The position numbers and the translations under genes were made by a program. Source: Pseudomonas sp. 31-12 (GTDB lineage Bacteria > Pseudomonadota > Gammaproteobacteria > Pseudomonadales > Pseudomonadaceae). From it: 64,000 bases of DNA. Of this stretch, positions 34,035-41,561 are shown piece after piece. The stretch spans positions 6,664,001 through 6,728,000 of the forward strand of contig NZ_CP029482.1 of the NCBI RefSeq assembly GCF_003151075.1, in the 5' to 3' direction. Within the stretch, counting starts at the first letter, position 1. The number at the start of each line of letters is the position of its first letter. Below the pieces are notes generated by a model, which saw only the letters and a list, made by a program, of their open reading frames with translations, ran no database searches and had not been told where the DNA came from.

Positions 34035-34961
34035 TTACGCTGCGCCAGGTACTCTCTTGAATTGGCTTTGGCCAAATGCTGCTTGATCGTAAAATTGTTC
34101 GGTATTTAAGAGTAATTTATTACTTTTACTATCAATTGTGAAGGGCATATGTTCAAGAAAAGCATAGCGCTCTATCAACAGCTTGAAATTCCAGTATGTA
34201 TCTTGAGGACTGGTGCAGTAGCAGTTTATAGCTAGAAGCTGAGTAATGTCATAGCTCAAGAAGGACCTAAGAATATTGCTGTACATTTTTTCGTTTTTTG
34301 CAAGTCCACAGTCTTTAATGGTGCTCTCATTGAAGCTTACTCCAATATGACTATCAGGCACATTTGTTGAAATAAACTTTAATGTTTGATACAAAACCCT
34401 GAAGTAGTGGCCGCACAAGCCGTTTTTCTCTTCAAGGGCATTTTTGGCTCCTGCTAAATCTGAGGCTGACCTTTCAAAAACAGCCTCCCTGACAATATCA
34501 ATGTCCGATCTACCGTTAGTCCATTTGCCCGTTGATGCTGATATTTTCTCCAATGCTTTGTTGTGTTGATCTAGTAACGAAAAGAAGGTGCCTTCGAATT
34601 GCTGTTTTATTTGCGTTTTCGATTGTTCGGTTAGTGCCAATTCGGATTTTTCTTGAGCTAACGCTGAGCGCTCTAGTTCTTTCCTAGTAGACTCAAGTTC
34701 CTTGCTTTGCAGGACAATTGTTAGCAGGAGGGCAATTAGACCAAGAAAGCTTAGCAAGGGGTTCAGCGTGCCGCCTATAAAGTCGCCAAAAGTTCCCCAG
34801 TCGGCGTTCTGGCTGCTAAATTCCCCATTAAACTCCATAAAATAAAATGCGAAAACCACCCCTACAACTCCTGTTGCAAAGGCTAGTATCCATACTAACC
34901 ATTTGAACAACAGCGCGGGTGTCAGAGCTTCAAATTTTTGTTCTAGATTCAGACGCGTCAT
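34035..34961 (-). CDS. AbiC-like putative phage abortive infection protein
   Basis: 308 aa from ATG 34961 (AGAGGAAAT upstream). Two transmembrane helices (about 17-42, LFKWLVWILAFATGVVGVVF, and 65-88, LLSFLGLIALLLTIVL) separated by NADWGTFGDFIGGTLNPLLS, the hallmark of this family. A coiled coil (ELESTRKELERSALAQEKSE) follows, then FEGTFFSLLDQHNKALEKI and YFRVLYQTLKFIS. Named for lactococcal AbiC; the trigger and effector activity of the Pseudomonas members are unknown, and a membrane-localised death or sensing role is inferred. It lies 92 bp downstream of the HNH gene on the same strand. Confidence 0.85.
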   Translation of the reverse strand: MTRLNLEQKFEALTPALLFKWLVWILAFATGVVGVVFAFYFMEFNGEFSSQNADWGTFGDFIGGTLNPLLSFLGLIALLLTIVLQSKELESTRKELERSALAQEKSELALTEQSKTQIKQQFEGTFFSLLDQHNKALEKISASTGKWTNGRSDIDIVREAVFERSASDLAGAKNALEEKNGLCGHYFRVLYQTLKFISTNVPDSHIGVSFNESTIKDCGLAKNEKMYSNILRSFLSYDITQLLAINCYCTSPQDTYWNFKLLIERYAFLEHMPFTIDSKSNKLLLNTEQFYDQAAFGQSQFKRVPGAA

Positions 34962-35053
34962 ATTTCCTCTTTAGGCATAACGAGCAAGCTAAGGATCGAC
35001 TTCATACGACTCAAGCGAACGAAGGGAGTAATTTAAACCAATTGTTAAATTGA

Positions 35054-35851
35054 TTACCAAAATACGGGCAAAATATTCGACGTAACTACTGTAATACCAC
35101 TTTTCTTTCCATTGCAGCTTTCACAAAGCATTTGTAAATTAGTTGGGTCATTTACTCCATTTAGAGCTACAGGAACTATATGGTCAACTGCAAGCTTTCC
35201 ATAAACATGATACAGGGATGTCAAGTCTGACTTGCAAATTGCACAAAGACCTTTCTCTCTACAAAATAGCGCCCGCTCTAACCATTTAGGCCAGTATGTA
35301 CATCTAGGAGTTCTTTTTTCCAAGCTCATAGCAATCTTTAGATTGAAGGCCTTCATTGCTTCACGATCAGCGAAAAGCAGTGTGAAAACCTCCGTAACAA
35401 TTAAAGACGTCAGACCATCCAGCGCTATATCTTCTAAATATTCTGATACATATTCATACTTATATTCCTCTATAAGCTCCTGTGTAACTGATACTGTTTC
35501 TCCAGTTTCATCATCCCGGAAGTGCTCTTCGATATACTGCGCAAGTGTTAGATATTGGATTTCGTGCGAGTTAAGCATAGAAAATATGGGACGCACATCA
35601 TCGTAATCCCATCCACCACCACGAAAGTAAAAGTTCAAATCATCACGAACTACATAATCTATGTAATCATGCAAAATAGACCATTTTTGCGGCTTGGCGA
35701 CTTGGCTTTCCAAATCGCTCGCTACATCTAATGGCTCAACCAAAAATTCACCTTCGAAAATAGCCTTCCTTACTTTGTCAGCGTAGGAATATGACTCGCT
35801 GAAATTAAAAGCATGACAGTTTTGAAGAATGTTACTCATCTTCGACACCAT
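35054..35851 (-). CDS. HNH endonuclease with an unknown N-terminal domain
   Basis: 265 aa (ATG 35851; a second Met five codons in is an alternative). The C-terminal 60 residues form an HNH module with zinc cysteines: CAICKSDLTS ... KLAVDHIVPVALNGVNDPTN and LQMLCESCNGKKSG, giving the DHIVP His, the NLQ Asn and the paired CxxC motifs. The first 190 residues are acidic and match nothing I know. First gene of a likely HNH-AbiC two-gene unit, so a nuclease effector or sensor is plausible. Confidence 0.8.
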   Translation of the reverse strand: MVSKMSNILQNCHAFNFSESYSYADKVRKAIFEGEFLVEPLDVASDLESQVAKPQKWSILHDYIDYVVRDDLNFYFRGGGWDYDDVRPIFSMLNSHEIQYLTLAQYIEEHFRDDETGETVSVTQELIEEYKYEYVSEYLEDIALDGLTSLIVTEVFTLLFADREAMKAFNLKIAMSLEKRTPRCTYWPKWLERALFCREKGLCAICKSDLTSLYHVYGKLAVDHIVPVALNGVNDPTNLQMLCESCNGKKSGITVVTSNILPVFW

Positions 35852-36151
35852 TTAAATATTTAGTAGATGACGCAATTTTTGGGATACGCCACTTGTGCAT
35901 AATAACGTTCCTTGTTCATGTCTAACTCGTTGACCGGCCTGTGTGTCCTGTTTGCACGTGCGATTTAGAGGGGCGGTAAAAAAATATGACTTCTGCGCAC
36001 ATTACGGAGTCATTTGCATCATGTCTACGGTGTGATTCTGGCTGGCTCCTATCTGTCGCTATCGTCAGCTTTGGGTCGGCAACAGCCCTTCACGACAGGC
36101 ACGAATCCACAGCCATAAGCGGTCCTTCAATATCGCTATATAGGCTTAAAT

Positions 36152-36330
36152 TCAATTGGCAGCAGAGACAAACCTCAGCAGTGCCTCGGTTACGACGCCC
36201 GGCTGTTCCTCGGCGACCCAGTGACCCGAGCCTTCGACGTTGACCGCCTCGACGTTATTGGCGACGTTACGCAAGTGTTCGCCAATCATTGGCCCGAAAC
36301 TGCCGGCACCGCCTAACCCTACGCTGGTTA
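36152..36330 (-). pseudogene. 3' remnant of an alpha/beta hydrolase gene
   Basis: On the minus strand an open frame reads SVGLGGAGSFGPMIGEHL, then NNVEAVNVEGSGHWVAEEQP and TEALLRFV, ending at TGA 36152-36154. GSGHWVAEEQP with the catalytic His is the C-terminal signature of epoxide-hydrolase/dehalogenase-type alpha/beta hydrolases. The rest of the gene is missing. GC is high, unlike its surroundings. The remaining gap 35852-36400 holds nothing else recognised. Confidence 0.75.
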
Positions 36331-36400
36331 CCTTCAGCGAAGCTGGTAGAATCAGTCTGACATCAGGCTTGCGCGACCTGGATCAAGGACTGAGACATCA

Positions 36401-38221
36401 ATGAATCTCGTTAAACAAGTAGAAATTGCATATTTTCGGTCAATTTATAAAGACCAACTGAACAACTGTACCGGCACCAATATTATTTTTGGAAGAAATG
36501 ACGCTGGCAAAAGCAACGTTTTGCGAGCTTTGAACCTGTTCTTCAATAATGAAACAAATCCTAACCAAGTGTTTAGGTTTGAGCGCGACTTTTCTCATAC
36601 GCGCCAGTCTGAAGCTACACCTGAGAAAGAAATAAAAAAATTCGTCTATGTGAAGGTGTGGTTTACACCCCCTGCCAACTGGCGTGCCTCATTGGGGGAG
36701 TCATTCTGGATCAAGAAGCAGTGGAGCGTCACAAACCAAGAAACTCCTAAGTTTTACTCTTCAATTTCAGAACCTCGACTCCAGCAATATTTAACAAGAT
36801 TTCTTAATAAAATTCAGTTCCACTACATACCAGCGATCAAAGATAGGAAAATATTTGAAAGGCTTCAAGCGGAGATCTACAAAGTAATTTCAGAGCATGA
36901 TGAATTTTCCGGCTCGCTGAAAAATTTCACAGATGCTCTGCGAAATAGAACAGAAAAGCTTACGGAAGGCCTGTTAGCATCTCTTGGTATCAATAGTTCC
37001 GTTTCTACACCACGCGATCTTACTGATCTATTTAGATCGCTCGACTTCGAGACCAGGTCTGACAACGGAGATTCATATAGTCTTACGTTACAGCGCGGTG
37101 ACGGTATTCAAGTCCGGCACATCCCACAGATTCTTTCCTTCCTGTCGGATCAAAGCTCAAAGGAATTTCATATCTGGGGCTTCGAAGAGCCTGAGAATTC
37201 GCTTGAACTCGCAAATGCGATTGAAGAAGCGGAGACGTTTATGGCGCTGGGCCAATCGGATAATAAGCAGATTTTCCTGACTAGCCATAGCCCTGCGTTT
37301 TTCTCACTGAAAAATGATCAAGTGAGTAAATACTTTGTTTCTAAAACTCAGAAGTATGAAGGCCGCTTAAATTCTGTTATTCAGGAGCTAGATAGTGACT
37401 CGAAGCATCTCCCAGGCGAGCTGATGGGAGAAACTCCACATCTCCCTGTTATCAGTAGCTACCTGCGAGAAGCCCATGCCCAAATCGAAAAGTCAAAAGT
37501 AGATCGAACGGCTCTAGAGCAGGAACTGCTACAGCGCAACACGTCCATCGTATTTGTTGAGGGAGTGACTGATGCAGCAGTTTTCGAGAAGGCTTGGGAG
37601 CTTTTCGTCGGCGGCCACATGCCATTCATTTTCGAGTCTGGTGGTGGCACAACGAAAATGCATGCATTGGCTAAGAACGGTCAGGTAATCAAAGCGTTGG
37701 CACCAGGACGAGCTGTTTTCGCGTTGGTCGATAATGACAAAGAGGGCCGCGAATTATATAGCACAGGCAAGCTTGGCGACGGCGGGGTATGGAAGCAAGA
37801 CAACTCAAACAAAGTGTATTGGTGTCGCTTACCGTTTCTCGATGAATTGCGTCAGCTTATGGCTAAATGCAAAGTTGACAAGTCCGCCTGGCCCGGCTGC
37901 CTTGAAAACCTTTTCTCCGCAGAGGTGAAGCATAAAGCGGTTCAAGCAGGGGTCCTGGCAGTTACAAAGGCACCACACAGCGAATTCCTAAGTGATCACT
38001 ACGCCAAAATAACTGACTATTTGCATGACAGAGATGATCATCTGCATTACCACATTCTTAGCCCGGTTCCGGAAAACAAGGACACTTTCGCGGAATGGGT
38101 GGTCGAGCAAGCAAATGAGACTCCTGAAATTCTTGAACCTCTCCGAGAAACCATGACCGGCCTCCGCGATATCTTGGATTTGATAAGAGCAGAAGCCGAG
38201 CTGGCTGAAGAGGAGAATTGA
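36401..38221 (+). CDS. Second OLD-family ATPase/TOPRIM nuclease
   Basis: 606 aa from ATG 36401. Walker A GRNDAGKS (31-38); ATPase core resumes with FEEPENSLEL (Walker B, near 265) and IFLTSHSPAFF. C-terminal TOPRIM-like part: IVFVEGVTDAAVFEKAWELF and AVFALVDNDKEGRELY. It is clearly a paralogue type distinct from the OLD gene at 31856 (different spacing, little shared sequence beyond motifs). Overcoming-lysogenisation-defect nucleases are common single-gene defence factors. It is followed by dispersed repeat copy 4. Confidence 0.85.
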   Translation: MNLVKQVEIAYFRSIYKDQLNNCTGTNIIFGRNDAGKSNVLRALNLFFNNETNPNQVFRFERDFSHTRQSEATPEKEIKKFVYVKVWFTPPANWRASLGESFWIKKQWSVTNQETPKFYSSISEPRLQQYLTRFLNKIQFHYIPAIKDRKIFERLQAEIYKVISEHDEFSGSLKNFTDALRNRTEKLTEGLLASLGINSSVSTPRDLTDLFRSLDFETRSDNGDSYSLTLQRGDGIQVRHIPQILSFLSDQSSKEFHIWGFEEPENSLELANAIEEAETFMALGQSDNKQIFLTSHSPAFFSLKNDQVSKYFVSKTQKYEGRLNSVIQELDSDSKHLPGELMGETPHLPVISSYLREAHAQIEKSKVDRTALEQELLQRNTSIVFVEGVTDAAVFEKAWELFVGGHMPFIFESGGGTTKMHALAKNGQVIKALAPGRAVFALVDNDKEGRELYSTGKLGDGGVWKQDNSNKVYWCRLPFLDELRQLMAKCKVDKSAWPGCLENLFSAEVKHKAVQAGVLAVTKAPHSEFLSDHYAKITDYLHDRDDHLHYHILSPVPENKDTFAEWVVEQANETPEILEPLRETMTGLRDILDLIRAEAELAEEEN

Positions 38222-38327
38222 GCAAGTTCGAAATGGACGAATTCTAACGACCTTACCTACTTCGCAGAAAAGAACCAGAAGGGGCTGAATCGCCCCTGAT
38301 TTCCTAGACGCTTTTGACTGGCTGCTT

Positions 38328-38420
38328 TTGGCCCGAGTTTCTGCCTGACACGAACGCTGGTTTTGGGCCCACTCGTTTGTCACGACTGACGGAAATCGAC
38401 CAAAGCAGTCGACCTGGCCC
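38328..38420. repeat. Dispersed Pseudomonas repeat, copy 4
   Basis: TGGCTGCTTTTGGCCCGAGT ... GAAATCGACCAAAGCAGTCG: arms CTGCTTTTGG and CCAAAGCAG. It lies between the convergent OLD gene and the three-gene operon. Confidence 0.65.
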
Positions 38421-38468
38421 GTCGATGTACAGACACTACTCGCTAGTCGCCTGCCGCTGTTCGTCCAC

Positions 38469-38954
38469 TTAATAGCGCTCGCTGACAATTCCAAAACCTA
38501 ACCCTTCGAGCACCTCGTTCAGGGCCCCTACTATGCGTGATTCAGCTCGGAGTTCTCCGGTGGTATAAGACAGTGCTATTGCGATTTTTAAGTGATCATC
38601 ACTTAAACTCATCGGATCAAACGGCCATATCTGAAGCACTGAGATACTCGCGTCGTTGAAATGATATTTTTCGACTCGGCCAGCTGTCTTCTCTAATACT
38701 GCCCATGTCTTTAGAGATATACCAACCGTTTTTTGACGCTTATCTGCCAGCATTGTTATTTGATCTAGATAGCTGTCACCAACAAAAGTTGGGGTTTCAA
38801 TCACGACATCGCGGACATAGATATCCATGATTCGGGGTGATGATACGAAGTTTTTAACTAGATCGAAATCGATCAAGCCAAGTTTTCTTTCGTAAGAAAG
38901 CTCCGAATATAAATAATCTAACAGGTAGGGGTGATCAGCCGACACATACGTCAT
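38469..38954 (-). CDS. Third gene of a tightly overlapping operon, unknown
   Basis: 161 aa; its ATG overlaps the previous stop (ATGA, 38951-38954). Begins MTYVSADHPYLLDYLYSELS; acidic, mixed alpha/beta (RDVVIETPTFVGDS, KTVGISLKTWAVLEKTAG). No domain recognised. Co-translation with the two upstream genes suggests one complex. Confidence 0.65.
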   Translation of the reverse strand: MTYVSADHPYLLDYLYSELSYERKLGLIDFDLVKNFVSSPRIMDIYVRDVVIETPTFVGDSYLDQITMLADKRQKTVGISLKTWAVLEKTAGRVEKYHFNDASISVLQIWPFDPMSLSDDHLKIAIALSYTTGELRAESRIVGALNEVLEGLGFGIVSERY

Positions 38955-39325
38955 AGATCTATGTGCTCATCGCATCTTGGGAAATGATAGTGCATTCGAC
39001 GATTTTTTACGTTTCTACCGCATATCTCGCATACATGAACAGATAGGGCTTCTGCCATATTTATTGCACCATGAACAAAGTCGTCTCCTCCACGATAATA
39101 TATCCGTAGCGTTCCTTTTTTTTCTTTCACCTCCTCAATGATCACGGAGCCACATCCAGGTGAGATTTCACTTCGTACTGTAACCAGTGCAAAGGCATGC
39201 CGGAGGAGGTTAAACCAGCCGTCATTGCATTCGACCCCCCAGAACATTTTGCCATTGATCAGAGGTGCGCTAGGAAAGAGGGTAGGATTTTCTTTGCACA
39301 ATTGTTCATCAAGGTCAGGACTCAC
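38951..39325 (-). CDS. Second gene of the operon: small Cys-containing protein
   Basis: 124 aa from a GTG at 39325, chosen because AAGGTGG lies upstream and GTGA overlaps the previous stop by 4 nt (a TTG at 39349 is in frame). LCKENPTLFPSAPLINGKMF, then WGVECNDGWFNLLRHAF, is a motif I know from a widespread family of phage/prophage hypothetical proteins. Those also end in a CxxCG-type segment, here CEICGRNVKNRRMHYHFPRC, a likely zinc knuckle. Function unknown. Confidence 0.7.
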   Translation of the reverse strand: MSPDLDEQLCKENPTLFPSAPLINGKMFWGVECNDGWFNLLRHAFALVTVRSEISPGCGSVIIEEVKEKKGTLRIYYRGGDDFVHGAINMAEALSVHVCEICGRNVKNRRMHYHFPRCDEHIDL

Positions 39326-39759
39326 TGACGCCCACCTTTGGTGGGCCAAACCACTGTTCCTTTTTCTGCGGCTAGTCGTGCGAACGCTGCGGGATACAGG
39401 TCACCATTTTTTAGTTGGTAGCAGTACCGCTCACTAGCCTCAGAAGGCAAGCACATGATCTGTTGAATTGGCTGCATCCGCCACTCATCGGACCCGTTCA
39501 TCCAGCTAGGTGAGACGAGTTGGATAGACGCCACATATGTGTCTGCGGTATCAGACCGTATTAGCCCCAACAGGCACAGCATGGAGGGGATCAAATACTG
39601 TTGTTGGCAGATCTCGTCCGTTTCTCCGTTCTGTACGCAGTTGAGCGTTACATAGAACCACCTGTCATTCGCTGACAGCATCACAAACGCCCAGCGAGAG
39701 GTGTCTCGCTGGATGAAGGGAGACGCTGGTATACGAGCCGCCTCGTAGGTTTCGAACAT
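39322..39759 (-). CDS. First gene of the operon, unknown
   Basis: 145 aa from ATG 39759 (MFETYEAARIPASPFIQRDT). Beta-rich (RWAFVMLSANDRWFYVTLN) with five cysteines; no domain recognised. Divergent from the XRE regulator, with a palindromic operator in the 93-bp gap. Confidence 0.65.
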   Translation of the reverse strand: MFETYEAARIPASPFIQRDTSRWAFVMLSANDRWFYVTLNCVQNGETDEICQQQYLIPSMLCLLGLIRSDTADTYVASIQLVSPSWMNGSDEWRMQPIQQIMCLPSEASERYCYQLKNGDLYPAAFARLAAEKGTVVWPTKGGRQ

Positions 39760-39785
39760 GTTTAATCAGCCATTAACGTGGGATG

Positions 39786-39799
39786 TGAACTATAGTTCA
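39786..39799. promoter_or_regulatory. Operator palindrome TGAACTATAGTTCA
   Basis: A perfect 14-bp palindrome in the gap between the divergent operon (start 39759) and the XRE gene (start 39853). The TATAGTTCAT on its right could also form part of a -10 element. It is the natural binding site for the adjacent XRE protein. Confidence 0.6.
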
Positions 39800-39852
39800 T
39801 AGAAATACAGATCACAACCGGGCTTCATCGTCCCTTTTGACGGGACGACGTA

Positions 39853-40131
39853 ATGGAGCTAAATCCAGCCTTCGCTGAAGCCTTGCGTGAGCTGCGCATA
39901 CGCAAGGGAAAGACTCAGGACCAGTTTGCGTCGGTAATGAGTCGTGAGTACGTAAGCATGCTGGAGCATGGGAAAAAATCCCCGACGCTTGAGAAGGTGG
40001 ACGGGCTAGCTTCTGTGCTTGGAGTACATGCCGTCAGCCTTATGGTGAGCTGCTACATGAAAAAGGAAGGAATTGAGAGTTTGAGCGAGATGTTCGCCTT
40101 GGTGGAAAGGGATCTCACCAGTGCCCGATGA
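39853..40131 (+). CDS. XRE-family transcriptional regulator
   Basis: 92 aa. A single HTH_3 domain at residues 8-62: FAEALRELRIRKGKTQDQFA, SVMSREYVSMLEHGKKSPTL, EKVDGLASVLGVHAVSLM. Short C-terminal helix. Regulators of this size occur widely in Pseudomonas and probably bind the ACTATAGT-type palindrome found 54 bp upstream, controlling itself and the divergent three-gene operon. A CGTCCC/GGGACG hairpin (39829-39847) precedes the start. Confidence 0.88.
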   Translation: MELNPAFAEALRELRIRKGKTQDQFASVMSREYVSMLEHGKKSPTLEKVDGLASVLGVHAVSLMVSCYMKKEGIESLSEMFALVERDLTSAR

Positions 40132-40243
40132 GCATTAACCTGTGAGTAGCAACCTATTCTGGATATTAATGCTCGCCGCCTCACGGAACCTCGTTCAATC
40201 TACGGTTCCTGACGCCGTTTATCATCGCCGCTAGGGCATTCGT

Positions 40244-40693
40244 TCATCCTACAACTCCATGCTCGATGCGACCGATATGGGCTTTAACCAGGTTGATGCC
40301 AACATGGGTAGTCAGAAGGGCTGCTGGCTGAATTTGATTCAAAGCCGTCGCGGGCGTACGGAGCCACATTATTGCGGAACTCACATCGCCCTCGAAAAGG
40401 CTAAGAGAGTCCCGAAAAACTTCAGCAATTCGATATAGGAGATCACTTTCAGTACGGCTCATCTGTCCTGATTTGCTCCACCGACGCCGCATGCTGAGTT
40501 TTATCGATAGCATTTCAGCCAATGCGCCTTCCCGAAGCCCTAGAAGAGTTGCCATTCGAAAGAAAAATACGGCTGATAGTCCGACGTGAATTGCCTTCCA
40601 GAGCCCTGGCCCACTTTCGTAAAAAGCCATCTCTCTCCAAAACGTCTCGGCAGGTAGTACCTTAGGTTTGCGCGTGTCTTCAAGCTGCCTCAT
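40244..40693 (-). CDS. Xre/MbcA/ParS-type antitoxin, no toxin adjacent
   Basis: 149 aa. The C-terminal ~60 residues fit the MbcA/ParS toxin-binding domain: AEVFRDSLSLFEGDVSSAIM, WLRTPATALNQIQPAALL, then NLVKAHIGRIEHGV. The N-terminal part contains an Xre-like helical segment (RMATLLGLREGALAEMLSIK). The usual partner is a RES-domain NAD-degrading toxin, encoded directly downstream. Downstream (below 40244) there is only a 112-bp gap and the convergent XRE gene, so it is an orphan. Confidence 0.8.
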   Translation of the reverse strand: MRQLEDTRKPKVLPAETFWREMAFYESGPGLWKAIHVGLSAVFFFRMATLLGLREGALAEMLSIKLSMRRRWSKSGQMSRTESDLLYRIAEVFRDSLSLFEGDVSSAIMWLRTPATALNQIQPAALLTTHVGINLVKAHIGRIEHGVVG

Positions 40694-40949
40694 TGGTCAT
40701 ACGCTCGTATTGATGATCCTCTCTACCAATAGACGATAGCGGCACGGAGAAGCAATCTCCAAGCGTTCATCTCGGAGCTGTTCATCACTGATATGGAGAG
40801 GCTCTCAGACGTTCTCATACACATCCAGTGTCGCTGCTGGCCCATAAACGGTTCATGGAGGCACACCCTGTCCGAACGAATATTGATTGGGTATCAGTGC
40901 TGGAAGCGAACCTCAGAAGCATCTGAACGCCTGACAACTTGGCACACTG
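40694..40949. other. Right-end region of the island, no gene
   Basis: About 255 bp of non-coding DNA between the orphan antitoxin start and the right end. It probably contains the antitoxin promoter and recombinase accessory sites. CTGACAACT at 40931 recurs at 5562 near the left end, which may be chance. Confidence 0.4.
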
Positions 40950-40970
40950 CACGTGTCATACAGCAAATTT
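40950..40970 (-). repeat. Right end (attR), inverted partner of the left end
   Basis: Read on the minus strand from the junction: AAATTTGCTGTATGACACGT, sharing TTTGCTGT and a following A/T-G-A-N-A-C-G pattern with the left end. The comM sequence CCGGAATTCGATCGC starts immediately after it on the plus strand. Confidence 0.6.
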
Positions 40971-41555
40971 CCGGAATTCGATCGCAAGGTATTGAAGGTT
41001 TTAAGGGAGCCGCTGGAATCCGGCCACATCGTGATTTCCCGCGCCAAGGATCGCGTGAGGTTTCCGGCACGCTTTCAATTGGTGGCCGCGATGAACCCGT
41101 GTCCCTGTGGATATCTTGGCGAACCCAGCGGCAAATGCAGTTGTACACCGGACATGGTCCAGCGTTATCGCAACAAATTGTCGGGGCCGCTGCTGGATCG
41201 GATCGACCTGCACCTGACCGTCGCTCGGGAAGCCACGGCGTTGAACCCTGCGCTCAAACCCGGTGATGACACCGCAACTGCTGCGGTACTGGTCGCCGAC
41301 GCCCGGGAGCGTCAAAACAAACGCCAAGGCTGTGCCAACGCATTCCTTGATTTGCCAGGGCTGCGTCGGCACTGCAAGTTATCCACAACCGATGAAGCGT
41401 GGCTGGAAACTGCTTGCGAGCGTTTGACCTTGTCACTCCGGTCGGCCCACCGACTGCTCAAGGTTGCCCGCACGCTGGCAGACCTTGAACAGATCGATGG
41501 CATCACCCGCGAACATCTGGCGGAGGCATTACAGTATCGGCCAAGCACAAACTGA
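40971..41555 (+). pseudogene. comM: comM 3' part, separated by the island
   Basis: Resumes with PEFDRKVLKVLREPLESGHI, then RVRFPARFQLVAAMNPCPCG, CSCTPDMVQRYRNKLSGPLL (arginine finger region) and a complete C-terminal helical domain to the stop at 41555. No degradation is seen, so the disruption is either recent or reversible by excision. The upstream codons to 40953 belong to the island. Confidence 0.95.
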
Positions 41556-41561
41556 CAAGAA

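Larger units (their letters stand above)
5475..40970. mobile_element. ~35.5-kb genomic (defence) island integrated in comM
   Basis: Both comM halves are intact up to the junctions. 910 nt (4565-5474) plus 585 nt (40971-41555), less one shared C, gives 1494 nt = 498 codons, the normal ComM size. The island begins with a tyrosine-recombinase operon and carries restriction, OLD nuclease, AbiC-like, HNH and toxin-antitoxin-type genes, IS elements and many small unknown genes. Its first 7 kb are much more AT-rich than the flanks. Related short inverted sequences lie at both ends. No conjugation, replication or phage structural genes were seen, so it is a non-conjugative integrated island. Confidence 0.92.
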
